64,000 bases of DNA, taken from contig NZ_JAMQOT010000007.1 in NCBI RefSeq assembly GCF_029502005.1, positions 62,001-126,000 on the forward strand, given 5' to 3'. Both the position numbers and the translations under genes were made by a program. The notes under the pieces are model-generated. The model was not told where the DNA came from. It saw only the letters and a program-made list of their open reading frames with translations, and searched no databases. The DNA is from Natrinema salsiterrestre. Its GTDB lineage: Archaea > Halobacteriota > Halobacteria > Halobacteriales > Natrialbaceae. This document shows positions 51,599 through 60,979 of this stretch, piece by piece. Position 1 is the first letter of the stretch. The number at the start of each line of letters is the position of its first letter.

Positions 51599-52467
51599 GT
51601 CAAAGCGAACCACCGGGAGGCATCTTCGGCCTCTCATACGACGGCGAGACCAGGATCTTCGAAACACTGAAGCTCATCAGCACGGCGATAATCGTGCTCG
51701 TCGGGGCCTGGCCGATCTACTGGGTCACCCAGCTCGCGTTCACCGAGTACGAGACCGTCGAAGACGTGGTGACCGTCTTCCCGACGCCCGACATCTTCAC
51801 GCTCGGCAATTTCGTCGTCCTGACGCAGCCGAGGATGTACACCTACATCTTCAACACGGTCGTGGTGGCCATCGGGACCATCGTCACCGTCGTCCTCGTC
51901 TCGCTGATCGCCGGCTACGGTCTGGCGCGCCTGGAGTTCCCGCAGAAGGAGAACTTCGCGCGGGTCCTCCTGATCGGCTACCTCTTCAGCCCCATCGTCA
52001 TCGGCATCCCGCTCTACCAGATCTGGCGGAGCATCGGGCTGCTCGGGACCCGCATTGGGCTCATCATCGCGCTGTCGGCCATCTCGATGCCCTTCGCGGT
52101 GTGGCTGATGTGGAAGTACATCATGACGATCCCGGAGGCCCACGAGGAGGCGGCGTGGGTCGACGGGGCATCGCGGTGGCGCGGCTTCCGCGACGTCGTC
52201 GTCCCCCAGTGCCGACCGGCGATCATCGCCGCGGCGCTGTTCGCCTTCGCGCTCGCCTGGAACGACTTCACGTTCGCGCAGATCCTCCTGCCCCAGACCG
52301 ACACCACGACGTTCGCTCCCGGCATCCTCCGGGCGATGGGACAGGCGCAGTTCCTGCCGGACGCCTACCTGATGGCGATCTCGCTCGCCATGACGCTGCC
52401 ACCGCTGCTGTTCGCCTACTTCATGCAGAGCTACCTGCTGAAGGGGTTCCAGGTCAGAGCGCTCTGA
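51595..52467 (+). CDS. ABC importer permease, MalG/UgpE-like
   Basis: 290 residues, six helices, EAA loop EEAAWVDGASRWRGFRDVVVP and the LARLEFPQ segment typical of the second CUT1 permease. Overlaps the previous gene by 4 bp. Confidence 0.88.
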   Translation: MSQSEPPGGIFGLSYDGETRIFETLKLISTAIIVLVGAWPIYWVTQLAFTEYETVEDVVTVFPTPDIFTLGNFVVLTQPRMYTYIFNTVVVAIGTIVTVVLVSLIAGYGLARLEFPQKENFARVLLIGYLFSPIVIGIPLYQIWRSIGLLGTRIGLIIALSAISMPFAVWLMWKYIMTIPEAHEEAAWVDGASRWRGFRDVVVPQCRPAIIAAALFAFALAWNDFTFAQILLPQTDTTTFAPGILRAMGQAQFLPDAYLMAISLAMTLPPLLFAYFMQSYLLKGFQVRAL

Positions 52468-52511
52468 CCGTGCACCGTATTTATAACTAACACCACGAGG
52501 TATCCCAACAT

Positions 52512-53597
52512 ATGCCAGACATCGAGATCCGGAATCTGACGAAAGTGTACGAGGAATCGGGTAACAGAATCGTCGCGGTCGACGACGTCGACCTGACCAT
52601 CGAGGACGGCGAGTTCGTGACGCTCGTCGGTCCCTCGGGCTGTGGCAAGACCACGACGCTGCGCTGCGTCGCGGGGCTGAACAAGCCCACGAGCGGCACG
52701 ATCAAGTTCGGCGACCGCGACGTGACGGACAAGCCCGTTCAGGAGCGCAACATCGCGTTGCTCTTCCAGGACATCGCGCTCTACCCGCACATGAGCGTCC
52801 AGGAGAACATGGCCTACGGGCTCAAGATCACGGGCTTCTCGCGGGAAGAGCGCATCGCCCGCGTCGAAGAGGCCGCCGAGTTGCTCCAGATCACCGACCA
52901 GCTCGAGAAGATGCCCGCGGACCTCTCGGGCGGCCAGCAACAGCGCGTCGCCCTCGGCCGGTCGCTCGTGCGCGATCCGGAGGTCTTCCTGTTCGACGAA
53001 CCGATGTCGGACCTCGACGCCAAGCTCAAGGCGGAGCTGCGGCCGGTCATCGAGAAAGTGACCGACGAGATCGGCTGTCCGACGCTGTACGTCACCCACG
53101 ACCAGGAGGAGGCGATGACGATGTCCGACCGCGTCGCCGTCATCAACGACGGCCGACTCGAGCAGGTCGCCCCGCCGAAGGAGGTGTACGACGAACCGGA
53201 CTCGCAGTTCGTCAGTCAGTTCATCGGCCAGCCGTCGACGCAGTTCTTCGACGGGAACATCAGGGCCGTCAACGGCACTGCCGAGCTGGTAGTCGGCGGC
53301 TACGAGTACGACCTCGCCCGCGAGGGCCTCGAGGGGTGGGCCGGCGACGACGTCCGGGTCGGCCTCAGGCCGCAGTACATTCGGGTCAGCGACGATCCCG
53401 ACGCCGGGATCCCGGCGACGCACCTGCTGGACGAACCCCTGGGCGATGCGACGCACAGCTTCTTCGACACCGAGTTCGGCGAGATCGTCGTCGTCACCGA
53501 CCCGGACTTCGAGGGCAACGGCGAGGAGTACGGGCTCGTCTTCCAGTCGGACTCCATTCAGCTGTTCGACAGCGAGTCCGGCGTCCGGATCGCCTGA
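52512..53597 (+). CDS. ABC importer ATP-binding protein, MalK/UgpC-like
   Basis: 361 residues. Walker A GPSGCGKTT, signature LSGGQQQRVALGRSL, Walker B VFLFDEPMSDLDAKLK, H-loop VTHDQEEAM and a C-terminal OB-type TOBE domain (VRVGLRPQYIRV). A separate TATA tatttataac at 52477-52486 lies about 27 nt before the ATG, so this subunit can be made independently and may serve other permeases. Confidence 0.92.
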   Translation: MPDIEIRNLTKVYEESGNRIVAVDDVDLTIEDGEFVTLVGPSGCGKTTTLRCVAGLNKPTSGTIKFGDRDVTDKPVQERNIALLFQDIALYPHMSVQENMAYGLKITGFSREERIARVEEAAELLQITDQLEKMPADLSGGQQQRVALGRSLVRDPEVFLFDEPMSDLDAKLKAELRPVIEKVTDEIGCPTLYVTHDQEEAMTMSDRVAVINDGRLEQVAPPKEVYDEPDSQFVSQFIGQPSTQFFDGNIRAVNGTAELVVGGYEYDLAREGLEGWAGDDVRVGLRPQYIRVSDDPDAGIPATHLLDEPLGDATHSFFDTEFGEIVVVTDPDFEGNGEEYGLVFQSDSIQLFDSESGVRIA

Positions 53598-53609
53598 ACA
53601 GGCACCGAC

Positions 53610-54185
53610 TCAGTTCTCCCGTTCGTCGCCCGCTCGAGCCGCTGCACTCGGGTCCACGTCGCTCGAGGCCGCTACGTCCCGATCCGTCGGCGCCGTCGAG
53701 CGGACGACGATCGTCCCGGCGGCGAGGTCGCCGAGGCGACGGCCGTCGGTCACCAGCGCCGACAGCAGTCCGATGACGAGCGGCGGGACGCCGAGTAGGT
53801 CGACGTACAGGAGGAGGTTCCGCACGGCGCTGGCGCGGTAGGTACACGGCCGGCCGTCCGCCGTGACGACCAGCAGGCCGCGATTTACTTTCCCCGGCGT
53901 CCGGCCGTAGCGCCACTCGAAGACGAACGAGTAGCTCGCGTAGAGCGGAACGAGGAAGAGCAGCGACAGGGGGAGGATGTACCCGCCGAGTGCCTCGTAG
54001 GGTCCGCTGAAAATCACGCCCAGGACGTATATCAGCGGAAACTCGATCAGGACGTAGCAGACGAACAGATCGATCGCCGCCGCACCGCCGCGGGCGAGCA
54101 ACACGCTTCGGTCGTCCGCAGTCTCCAGTCGGGGTGCCGGTTGCCGCTGGGTCGGCAGGAACCCGTCCAGTTTCCAGTCGATCAC
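53610..54185 (-). CDS. RDD family membrane protein
   Basis: 191 residues. The first helix contains Arg-Gly-Gly-Ala-Ala-Ala-Ile-Asp (LLARGGAAAIDLFVCYVLI) and there are three to four helices, with FEWRYGRTPGKVNRGLLVV between them and a hallmark GRRLGDLAAGTIVVRST end. Transport or ion antiport has been proposed for the family. Convergent with the ABC operon. Confidence 0.85.
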   Translation of the reverse strand: MIDWKLDGFLPTQRQPAPRLETADDRSVLLARGGAAAIDLFVCYVLIEFPLIYVLGVIFSGPYEALGGYILPLSLLFLVPLYASYSFVFEWRYGRTPGKVNRGLLVVTADGRPCTYRASAVRNLLLYVDLLGVPPLVIGLLSALVTDGRRLGDLAAGTIVVRSTAPTDRDVAASSDVDPSAAARAGDEREN

Positions 54186-54280
54186 GGTGCTATCGCCCCG
54201 CCGTTCATGGGCGACTCATTCGGCAGGACGTACAAAATACCTCCCCCTCGACCGGCCTCGAGAACCGACGTCGGCCACCG

Positions 54281-54562
54281 TCACTCCATGCTGATGTCCG
54301 TTCGGAGCGTCGCGAGGAAGTAGATCAGCAGGAGGAGCGTGATCCCGGCGAACACTTGCGAGTCGACCGACAGGTAGCCGTCGACCCGGTACAGCAGGAC
54401 GCTGGTAATCGCCAGCACGAGAATGGCACCGCCGGTTCGCCACCGTTCGTAAATCTTCTCGACGGTTATCGACAGCGTGGACTGTTCCACCGCGTCCGAC
54501 GCCTCGCGGATGTTTTCCAGCCCGCCGCCCTCCGATCGCTGTCGCGTGGTATCTCCACTCAT
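54281..54562 (-). CDS. Small membrane protein of unknown function
   Basis: 93 residues with a hydrophilic N-terminal half (VEKIYERWRTG) and two helices: GAILVLAITSVLLYRVD and SQVFAGITLLLLIYFLATL. Same strand as the RDD protein 95 bp away. A TATA-like tattcc lies near the start. No recognised domain. Confidence 0.5.
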   Translation of the reverse strand: MSGDTTRQRSEGGGLENIREASDAVEQSTLSITVEKIYERWRTGGAILVLAITSVLLYRVDGYLSVDSQVFAGITLLLLIYFLATLRTDISME

Positions 54563-54743
54563 ATAGTCGCGATATTCCCAGCCGGGCGTAAATAACTATG
54601 GGTGTCAGTGTCACGGGGGGACGTCGCTCCTCCCTTTGTAGCGCCGCGTCTCGCCCGGCCGGTCATCGGACGGGCTTCGGAATCCGTTTTCGACCCATGG
54701 GAACCGTCGAGAGAAATGGAGATCCGGAGCGATAGGCTCGTGA

Positions 54744-55994
54744 TCAGTCGTCGAGCGCGTCGATGCGCAGGTCCTCGTCGAACTCGAGGGTGTTCTCGAT
54801 CTCGGCCTCGTCGACGTCCTCGAAGGCCCAGCGGGCGATCGAGCGGCGGTGGACCTCGTCGGCCCCGTCGACGATGCGGAACGCGCGGACGTTCTCGTAG
54901 AAGTGCGCGATCGGGATGTCCTTCCCGATCCCGTTGCCGCCACAGCACTGCAACGCGAGGTCGATCGTATCGTTGGTGACGTTCGCGGTGAACATCTTCG
55001 ACATCGCGACCTCGATGCGGGCGTCGCTGCGGTCGAGTTCGCGCGCGGCGTGGCGGACCATACAGCGGGCGGCGTGCAGGCGGGTTTCGGCGTCGGCGAT
55101 GCGGTGGCGCAGCGCCTGCTTGTCCTCGAGTTTCGAGCCGAAGGCCTCGCGCTCTTGCAGGTAGGCCTTCGCGATGTCGAGCGAGCGCTCGGCCATGCCG
55201 GAGTACCGCATGCAGTGGGTGAGTCGACCGCCGCCGAGTCGCATCTGAGCGATCCGGAATCCTTCCCCTTCCTCGCCGAGCGTGTTCTCGACTGGGACGC
55301 GGACGTCCTCGAACTTCACTTCGGCGTGGCCGCCCTCGCGCTCGGTGATGCCGTGCCCGCCGAGGTGGGGGATGTTTCGCTGGACTTCGACGCCGTCGGC
55401 GTCCCGCGGCACCATGATGATCGAGGTGCCCTCGTAGGGATGAGCGTCGAAGTCGGTTCGAACCATCGCCAGATAGTAGTCGGCACCGAGCCCGTCGGAG
55501 GTCCACCACTTGTGACCGTTGATGACCCACTCGTCGCCGTCCTTGACGGCGGAGCTCTGGAGCATCTTCGGGTCGGAGCCGGCACCGACCTTGGGCTCGG
55601 TCATCGCGAACGCCGTCTGAATGTCACCCTGCACGAGCGGGCGGAGCCACTCCTCTTTCTGCTCTTCCGTGCCGACCATCTCGAGGGTGTGCATGTTCCC
55701 CTCCTGCGGTGCGTTCGCACGAATGGCGAGCGCGCCGATCAGCGAGCGGCCGACCTGTTCGAACGACGGGAGCATGTCGCTGAAGTCCAGCCCCTGGCCG
55801 CCGTACTCCTCGGGCACCTGCGGTGCGAACAGGTCCCGCTCCTTGGCCATCTCCCACATCTCGTGGATCTCGTCCATGGTGATCTCCTCGCCCGTCGCGA
55901 GCGCCTCGCGCTCGCGCGGGATCACGACCTCGTCCATGAACGCCTCTACGCGGCCCGCAACTTCCTTCGCTTTCTCGGAGTCGTGGTACTCCAT
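54744..55994 (-). CDS. Acyl-CoA dehydrogenase, ACAD10/11-like
   Basis: 416 residues from MEYHDSEKAKE. Flavin-binding AFAMTEPKVGAGSDPK, WVINGHKWWTSDG and QCCGGNGIGKD. At the catalytic-base position it reads VDGADEVHRRS, with Asp in place of Glu, as in the ACAD10/11 group that acts on unusual (4-hydroxy) acyl-CoA. Upstream frame to 56045 is not preferred. Stands alone between the RDD region and a thiolase. Confidence 0.88.
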   Translation of the reverse strand: MEYHDSEKAKEVAGRVEAFMDEVVIPREREALATGEEITMDEIHEMWEMAKERDLFAPQVPEEYGGQGLDFSDMLPSFEQVGRSLIGALAIRANAPQEGNMHTLEMVGTEEQKEEWLRPLVQGDIQTAFAMTEPKVGAGSDPKMLQSSAVKDGDEWVINGHKWWTSDGLGADYYLAMVRTDFDAHPYEGTSIIMVPRDADGVEVQRNIPHLGGHGITEREGGHAEVKFEDVRVPVENTLGEEGEGFRIAQMRLGGGRLTHCMRYSGMAERSLDIAKAYLQEREAFGSKLEDKQALRHRIADAETRLHAARCMVRHAARELDRSDARIEVAMSKMFTANVTNDTIDLALQCCGGNGIGKDIPIAHFYENVRAFRIVDGADEVHRRSIARWAFEDVDEAEIENTLEFDEDLRIDALDD

Positions 55995-56139
55995 ACCATT
56001 TACGATTGGATACAGCATTGTAAAGCTATAGGTAACTGATCGCATACAATGGCAACCGAGGGGGCTGGCCGCGGCTACGGAATCGGGGCTCGACCGGCCC
56101 CTCCGGAGCCCGTCCGTCCGCGACGGACCGTATACCGGC

Positions 56140-57309
56140 TCAGACCCGCTCGAGAACCGTCGCGACGCCCTGCCCGAAGCCGATACACATCGCGGACAGC
56201 GCGGTGTCCTGACCGGTCCGCTCGAGTTCGTGGACCAGTTTCGTCAGGAGCATCGCCCCGGTCGCGCCCAGCGGGTGACCGTGGGCGATCGCGCCGCCGT
56301 TGACGTTGACGTCCTCCCACGACGCGCCGGTCTCCTCGAGCCAGGCCGCGACGACCGACGCGAACGCCTCGTTGACCTCGAAGAGGTCGACGTCGCCGAC
56401 GGTCATGTCGGCCTTCTCGAGGACGTTCTCGGTCGCCGGAATCGGTCCCTTCAGCATCGTGATCGGGTCGACGCCGACGACTTCGGTCTGGCGGATGCGG
56501 GCCATGGGTTCCCAGCCGTGTTCCGCGGCCGCCTCCTCGCTGGTGATCAGCAGCGCACAGGAGCCGTCGACGATTCCCGAGGAGTTCCCGGGGTGATGGA
56601 AGCCCTCGCCCTCCTCGCGGAAGGACAGCGGGAGTTCGGACAGCGTCTCCGTATCAGTCCCGGGGCGGGGGTGCTCGTCCTGCTCGACGACGACTTCTTC
56701 ACCGTCGAGTTCGGTTTCGACCGGGACGATCTGGTCGTCGTAGCGGCCGTCGTCCCAGGCCTCCTTCCAGCGGCGCTGGGAGTCGGCCGCGATCTCGTCG
56801 AGCTCCGAGCGCGCGAAGCCGTACTCCTCGGCGATGCGTTCGGCTCCCTCGCCCTGATGGGTCACCTCGTCGAAGTGTTCGAAGTACGTGTCCGTGAGGG
56901 AGCCTTTCCCGTCGGCTCCGTCGGCCCCGTCCGAGCCCATCGGCACGCGGGTCATGTGCTCGACCCCGCCCGCGACGAGCACGTCGTGCTGGCCGGCCAT
57001 GACGTTCGCGGCCGCGAAGTTGGCCGCCTGCTGGCCCGAGCCGCACATGCGATTGAGCTGTACCCCCGGCACGATGTCGCCCCAGCCGGCGACCATCGGC
57101 GCGAGCCGGGCGATGTTCAGCCCCTGCTCGTCGACCGGCGTGACACAGCCGTAGATGACGTCTTCGATCGTCTCCGGCTCGAACCCGTTGCGCTCGCGCA
57201 GCGCCTCGAGCGGTTTCGCGGCCAGATCCTGCGGGTGCGTGTCCCTGAACGAGCCGTCGCGCTTCCCGAAGGGCGTCCGGACGGCGTCGACGATGACTGC
57301 GGAGTTCAT
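56140..57309 (-). CDS. Acetyl-CoA C-acyltransferase (thiolase)
   Basis: 389 residues from MNSAVIVDAVRTP. Acyl-carrying Cys in LNRMCGSGQQA near residue 90, GGVEHMTRVPMG, and catalytic GHPLGATGA and CIGFGQGVA motifs. It would do the last beta-oxidation step. The frame extends to 57435 but those residues are atypical. Divergent from an SDR with TATA elements between. Confidence 0.93.
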   Translation of the reverse strand: MNSAVIVDAVRTPFGKRDGSFRDTHPQDLAAKPLEALRERNGFEPETIEDVIYGCVTPVDEQGLNIARLAPMVAGWGDIVPGVQLNRMCGSGQQAANFAAANVMAGQHDVLVAGGVEHMTRVPMGSDGADGADGKGSLTDTYFEHFDEVTHQGEGAERIAEEYGFARSELDEIAADSQRRWKEAWDDGRYDDQIVPVETELDGEEVVVEQDEHPRPGTDTETLSELPLSFREEGEGFHHPGNSSGIVDGSCALLITSEEAAAEHGWEPMARIRQTEVVGVDPITMLKGPIPATENVLEKADMTVGDVDLFEVNEAFASVVAAWLEETGASWEDVNVNGGAIAHGHPLGATGAMLLTKLVHELERTGQDTALSAMCIGFGQGVATVLERV

Positions 57310-57470
57310 GACGTGTCTTTGAGTATTCCGTGATCCATCATAGATGTTGTGCATATATTCGTAATTATCCTCGTTGGACTCTTTCAGGCCCGATCGGGTC
57401 TCATCCCGGCCGTGGGGTCTGATAGCTCTCCACAATAATTAAGTCAGATACCATAGTATTCGCTCGGGAG

Positions 57471-58256
57471 ATGGATCTCGGAATCCAGGACAGGACCGCC
57501 GTGGTCACTGGCGGTGCCGGACGCATCGGAAGCGCCGACTGCCGACTCCTTGCGAACGAGGGCGCGAACGTCATCGTCCTCGACGTGGACGCGGACGGCG
57601 CGGCGGAGACCGCCGCGGAGATCAACGAAACGGCCGATAGCGGCGAGGCAATGTCCCTCGAGTGCGATCTGACGGACCGCGAGGACGTCGCCGATTCGAT
57701 GGCCGAGGTGCGGGACGCCTTCGGCGGCGTCGACATCCTCGTCAACAACGCCGCGATGGTCGACGCCCGCTCGCGCGTCGGCGACTACGACGACGAGATC
57801 TGGGACCGCGACGTCGAGATCAACCTGACGGGTACCTACAACATCAGCAAGGAACTGTTCCCGCGAATGTGCGAGCGCGGCTGGGGCCGGATCGTCAACA
57901 TGTCCTCGATGGCCGGCTGGTACGGCGGCTTCGGCCAGTTTTCCTACTCCGCAACGAAGGCCGCCATGATCGGCGTCGGCCGGACGATGGCGCTCGAGGG
58001 CGCGCAGTCCGGCGTCACCTCGAATATCATCGCGCCGAACATCGTCGTCGGCGACTGGGCGGATATGAGTCCCGACGAGCTCCGGGAGAACGTCGACGAG
58101 TACTACGCCCGTATCGCCGACGCCACCCCGATGCGCCACCTCGGGACGGAGGAGGACGTGGCCAACATGGTCACCTACCTCTGCTCGGAGCAGGCCTCCT
58201 ACGTCACCGGCCAGGTGGTCGGCGTCACGGGCGGGATCGACCTGTTCAGCTTCTAG
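57471..58256 (+). CDS. Short-chain dehydrogenase/reductase
   Basis: 261 residues. TGGAGRIGSADC replaces the usual TGxxxGIG loop (a less common variant), NNAA holds the structural Asn, NMSSMAGW the catalytic Ser and YSATK the Tyr. NAD preference from VLDVD. Likely a (S)-3-hydroxyacyl-CoA or cyclohexanol-type dehydrogenase. A TATA-like ataattaag lies about 28 nt upstream. Confidence 0.87.
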   Translation: MDLGIQDRTAVVTGGAGRIGSADCRLLANEGANVIVLDVDADGAAETAAEINETADSGEAMSLECDLTDREDVADSMAEVRDAFGGVDILVNNAAMVDARSRVGDYDDEIWDRDVEINLTGTYNISKELFPRMCERGWGRIVNMSSMAGWYGGFGQFSYSATKAAMIGVGRTMALEGAQSGVTSNIIAPNIVVGDWADMSPDELRENVDEYYARIADATPMRHLGTEEDVANMVTYLCSEQASYVTGQVVGVTGGIDLFSF

Positions 58257-58286
58257 TCGCGGGCCGAACACGCTCGAGGTCGCTCC

Positions 58287-59726
58287 TCATCGCTCGGGAT
58301 ACTCGTCGTGCCAGGGTCGCCGGCGCTCGAACGCGGCGCTGGCGGCGATGACGTCGTCGTCGGCGTGTCGCTCGCCCGCGATCTGCATCCCGACGGGGAG
58401 TCCGTCGACGAAGCCGGCCGGAATCGAGGCCGCCGGCTGGCCGGTCAGGTTGTACGGCTGCGTGAGCACCCACCCGCGGTACGGCTCGATCTCGACGCCG
58501 TCGATTTCCTCGGGCTCTTCGCCGTGGGGGAACGGCGTCGTCCCGGCCGTCGCCGTCACGAGGAGATCGTACTCCCCGAACAGGTCTGCCATTCCGTCGA
58601 GGACCCGCGTCCGGACGACGTCGGCGCGCTTGTACTCCCGCGTCGTCGGCTCGTCGGCGTCCGTGACGAGGTCGACGAAGTACGGCCGCAGGCGGTCGCG
58701 GTCGTCGCCTCGCGGATCGAAACCCTCCTCCTCCAGATTGTCGAGCAGCGACTGCCATCGGACGGTCGCCATCGTGTAGTAGGCGTCCAGTATCTCCTCG
58801 TTGTCGTGGCCGAGATCGGGATCGACGGCGTCGACGGTCGCGCCGGCGCGTTCGAACGCGGAGACGGCGTCCTCGAGCGTCTCGCGCACGGCGGAATCGA
58901 CGGGATAGATCCCCATGTCGGGACTGAACGCGATCTCCAGTTCGTCGATCGGCCGGTCGACCGCGGCGCGGTACTCGCCCCGTTTCGGGACCGAGAAGGG
59001 ATCGCGCGGGTGAGCGCCCGCCATCACGTCGAGCGAGAGGGCCGCGTCCTCGACCGTCCGCGCCAGCGGCCCGTTCGTGGAGAACGGGGTGTGGCTGGCG
59101 TACGCGTTCGGTCGGCTGACGTTCGGGATCACGCCCTGCGTGGGTTTCAGTCCGTACACGCCACAGAAGCTCGCCGGCACGCGGACCGAGCCGCCCGCGT
59201 CGGAGCCGGGGGCGAGCGGCACGAGCCGGTCGCCCAGCGCCGCCCCGGCACCGCCGGACGAACCGCCCGAGACGCGGGCGGGGTCGAACGGCGTTCCCGT
59301 CGGCCCGGCGACGCGGTTATCGGTCGTGACGCCGAGCCCGAACTCGGGCGTGTTCGTCTTCCCGACGACGATCGCGCCCGCGTCCTTCAGCCGGGCGACG
59401 AACGGCGAGTCAGACTCGGCGACGCGGTCCTCGAAGAGCAGCGAGCCCGACGTCGTTCGGACGCCCTCGACGTCGTCTAAGTCCTTGATTGCGACGGGGA
59501 CGCCGTGCAGCGGCCCGAGCGGCTCGCCCTCTGCGATCGCATGCTCGGCCTCCGCGGCCATCTCGCGGGCCAGGTCGTCCGTGACGGTGACGAACGCGTT
59601 CGTCCGATCGTTCCGTTCGTGAATGCGCTCGAGGACGGCGTCGACGACCTCGGTCGGCGAGTACTCGCCGTCGCGGATCGCCCTCGCGAGCCCGGCGGCG
59701 GTCACGTGTGTGGGTGATGAAACCAT
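58287..59726 (-). CDS. Amidase signature family enzyme
   Basis: 479 residues. The Ser-cisSer-Lys triad is intact: Lys81 in VAIKDLDDVEG, Ser156 in SGGSSGGAGAALGD and Ser180 in GSDAGGSVRVP. Hydrolyses amides; GatA-like subunits are closest in sequence but no GatB or GatC genes are near. The stop of the neighbouring acyl-CoA dehydrogenase (59731) is 4 bp from its start. It may release an amine or ammonia from a pathway substrate. Confidence 0.9.
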   Translation of the reverse strand: MVSSPTHVTAAGLARAIRDGEYSPTEVVDAVLERIHERNDRTNAFVTVTDDLAREMAAEAEHAIAEGEPLGPLHGVPVAIKDLDDVEGVRTTSGSLLFEDRVAESDSPFVARLKDAGAIVVGKTNTPEFGLGVTTDNRVAGPTGTPFDPARVSGGSSGGAGAALGDRLVPLAPGSDAGGSVRVPASFCGVYGLKPTQGVIPNVSRPNAYASHTPFSTNGPLARTVEDAALSLDVMAGAHPRDPFSVPKRGEYRAAVDRPIDELEIAFSPDMGIYPVDSAVRETLEDAVSAFERAGATVDAVDPDLGHDNEEILDAYYTMATVRWQSLLDNLEEEGFDPRGDDRDRLRPYFVDLVTDADEPTTREYKRADVVRTRVLDGMADLFGEYDLLVTATAGTTPFPHGEEPEEIDGVEIEPYRGWVLTQPYNLTGQPAASIPAGFVDGLPVGMQIAGERHADDDVIAASAAFERRRPWHDEYPER

Positions 59727-59730
59727 CGGG

Positions 59731-60951
59731 TTACTCCGTGACCCCCATCGATTTCGCGATCGTGTTGAGCTGGATCTCGTCGGTCCCCTCGACGATCCGC
59801 AGGATGCGCGCCTGATGGACGATATCCATGTAGGGGTTCTCCTCGGCCAGCCCGTTGGCGCCGTGGACCTGTACGGCGGCGTCGGCGACCTCCCACAGCA
59901 CGTTCGTCGCGAACCACTTCAGTATCGAGGAGTCCATCACCGTCCGCTCGCCCTCGGCCATCTTCCAGGCGAGTTTGAGCCCCGCCGCGTCCGCGGCGTA
60001 GGTCTTCGCCCGCCCCTGTGCGAGCTTCGACGAGACCTGCTGGAAGTTCCCGATCGATCGCCCGAACGCCTCGCGCTCCGTGACGTACTCGGTCGCGTCC
60101 TCGAGCAGGTACTCGCCGTATCCGACGGCTTCGGCCCCGAGCTCGAGTCGGCCCAGCGAGAGGAACTCCATCGCGGCGTAGAACGCCTCGTCAACCTCGC
60201 CGAGGACGCGATCGTCGGGAACCCGGACGTCGTCCAGTATAATTTCGGCCTGCGACCCCTCGGCACCCACGGCGTTGTTGTACGAGCCGAGTTCGTACTC
60301 GTCGCGCTCGACGATGAAGCACGTGATGCCGCCGTAGCGGCCGGCCTCCTCCTGTGGCGTCGTCCGGGCGAACAGCTGAACGAAGTCGGCGTAGGGCGCG
60401 TTGGTGATCCACTGTTTGCGCCCGTTCAGTACCCACTCGTCGCCGTCTTTCTCCGCAGTGGTCTCCATGTTCGGCGAGTCCGACCCGTAGCCCGGCTCGG
60501 TCTGGGCGAACGCCGTCGACTTCTCGGCCCGCACGGTCGGCTCGAGGTAGCGCTCGACCTGCTCGCCCTCGGCCTGCAACAGGAGCGGCTTCGGCCCCTC
60601 CGGCCCGGCGAGGGCGTAGCGCTCGAGCCCGCCGCCGTGGGATGCGAGGTGTTTCTTCGCCCGGTACCAGGTGACCGGCGAAACGCCCTCGCCGCCCGCG
60701 TCTTCGGGCAGATTCATCGCGTAGAAGCCGCCTTCCGCGGATCGGCGTCGGATCTCCTCGCGGGCCTCGAGCACCTCGTCGGTCCAGCGCCCGTTCTCGT
60801 GGTGGCCCTTCCTTGGGTTCGTGTAGACGTCTCCCAGCTCCTCGACGATCGGCTCGACCTCGCGCTCGATGAACTCGTCTAGACTGTCGAGTATCAGTTC
60901 GGTCTCCTCGTCGGTGTCGAAACTCACGCCGCCTGTCGTGTTTGCTACCAT
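59731..60951 (-). CDS. Acyl-CoA dehydrogenase
   Basis: 406 residues. [18 protein letters not shown] and [28 protein letters not shown] and a C-terminal [12 protein letters not shown] with the catalytic Glu. FAD-dependent alpha,beta-desaturation of acyl-CoA. 28 bp downstream of the acyl-CoA ligase (60980), on the same strand, and 4 bp from the amidase, so an operon ligase - dehydrogenase - amidase is likely. Confidence 0.92.
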   Translation of the reverse strand: MVANTTGGVSFDTDEETELILDSLDEFIEREVEPIVEELGDVYTNPRKGHHENGRWTDEVLEAREEIRRRSAEGGFYAMNLPEDAGGEGVSPVTWYRAKKHLASHGGGLERYALAGPEGPKPLLLQAEGEQVERYLEPTVRAEKSTAFAQTEPGYGSDSPNMETTAEKDGDEWVLNGRKQWITNAPYADFVQLFARTTPQEEAGRYGGITCFIVERDEYELGSYNNAVGAEGSQAEIILDDVRVPDDRVLGEVDEAFYAAMEFLSLGRLELGAEAVGYGEYLLEDATEYVTEREAFGRSIGNFQQVSSKLAQGRAKTYAADAAGLKLAWKMAEGERTVMDSSILKWFATNVLWEVADAAVQVHGANGLAEENPYMDIVHQARILRIVEGTDEIQLNTIAKSMGVTE

Positions 60952-60979
60952 GTTGAACTCTGAGTATCGCTTGAACCGC

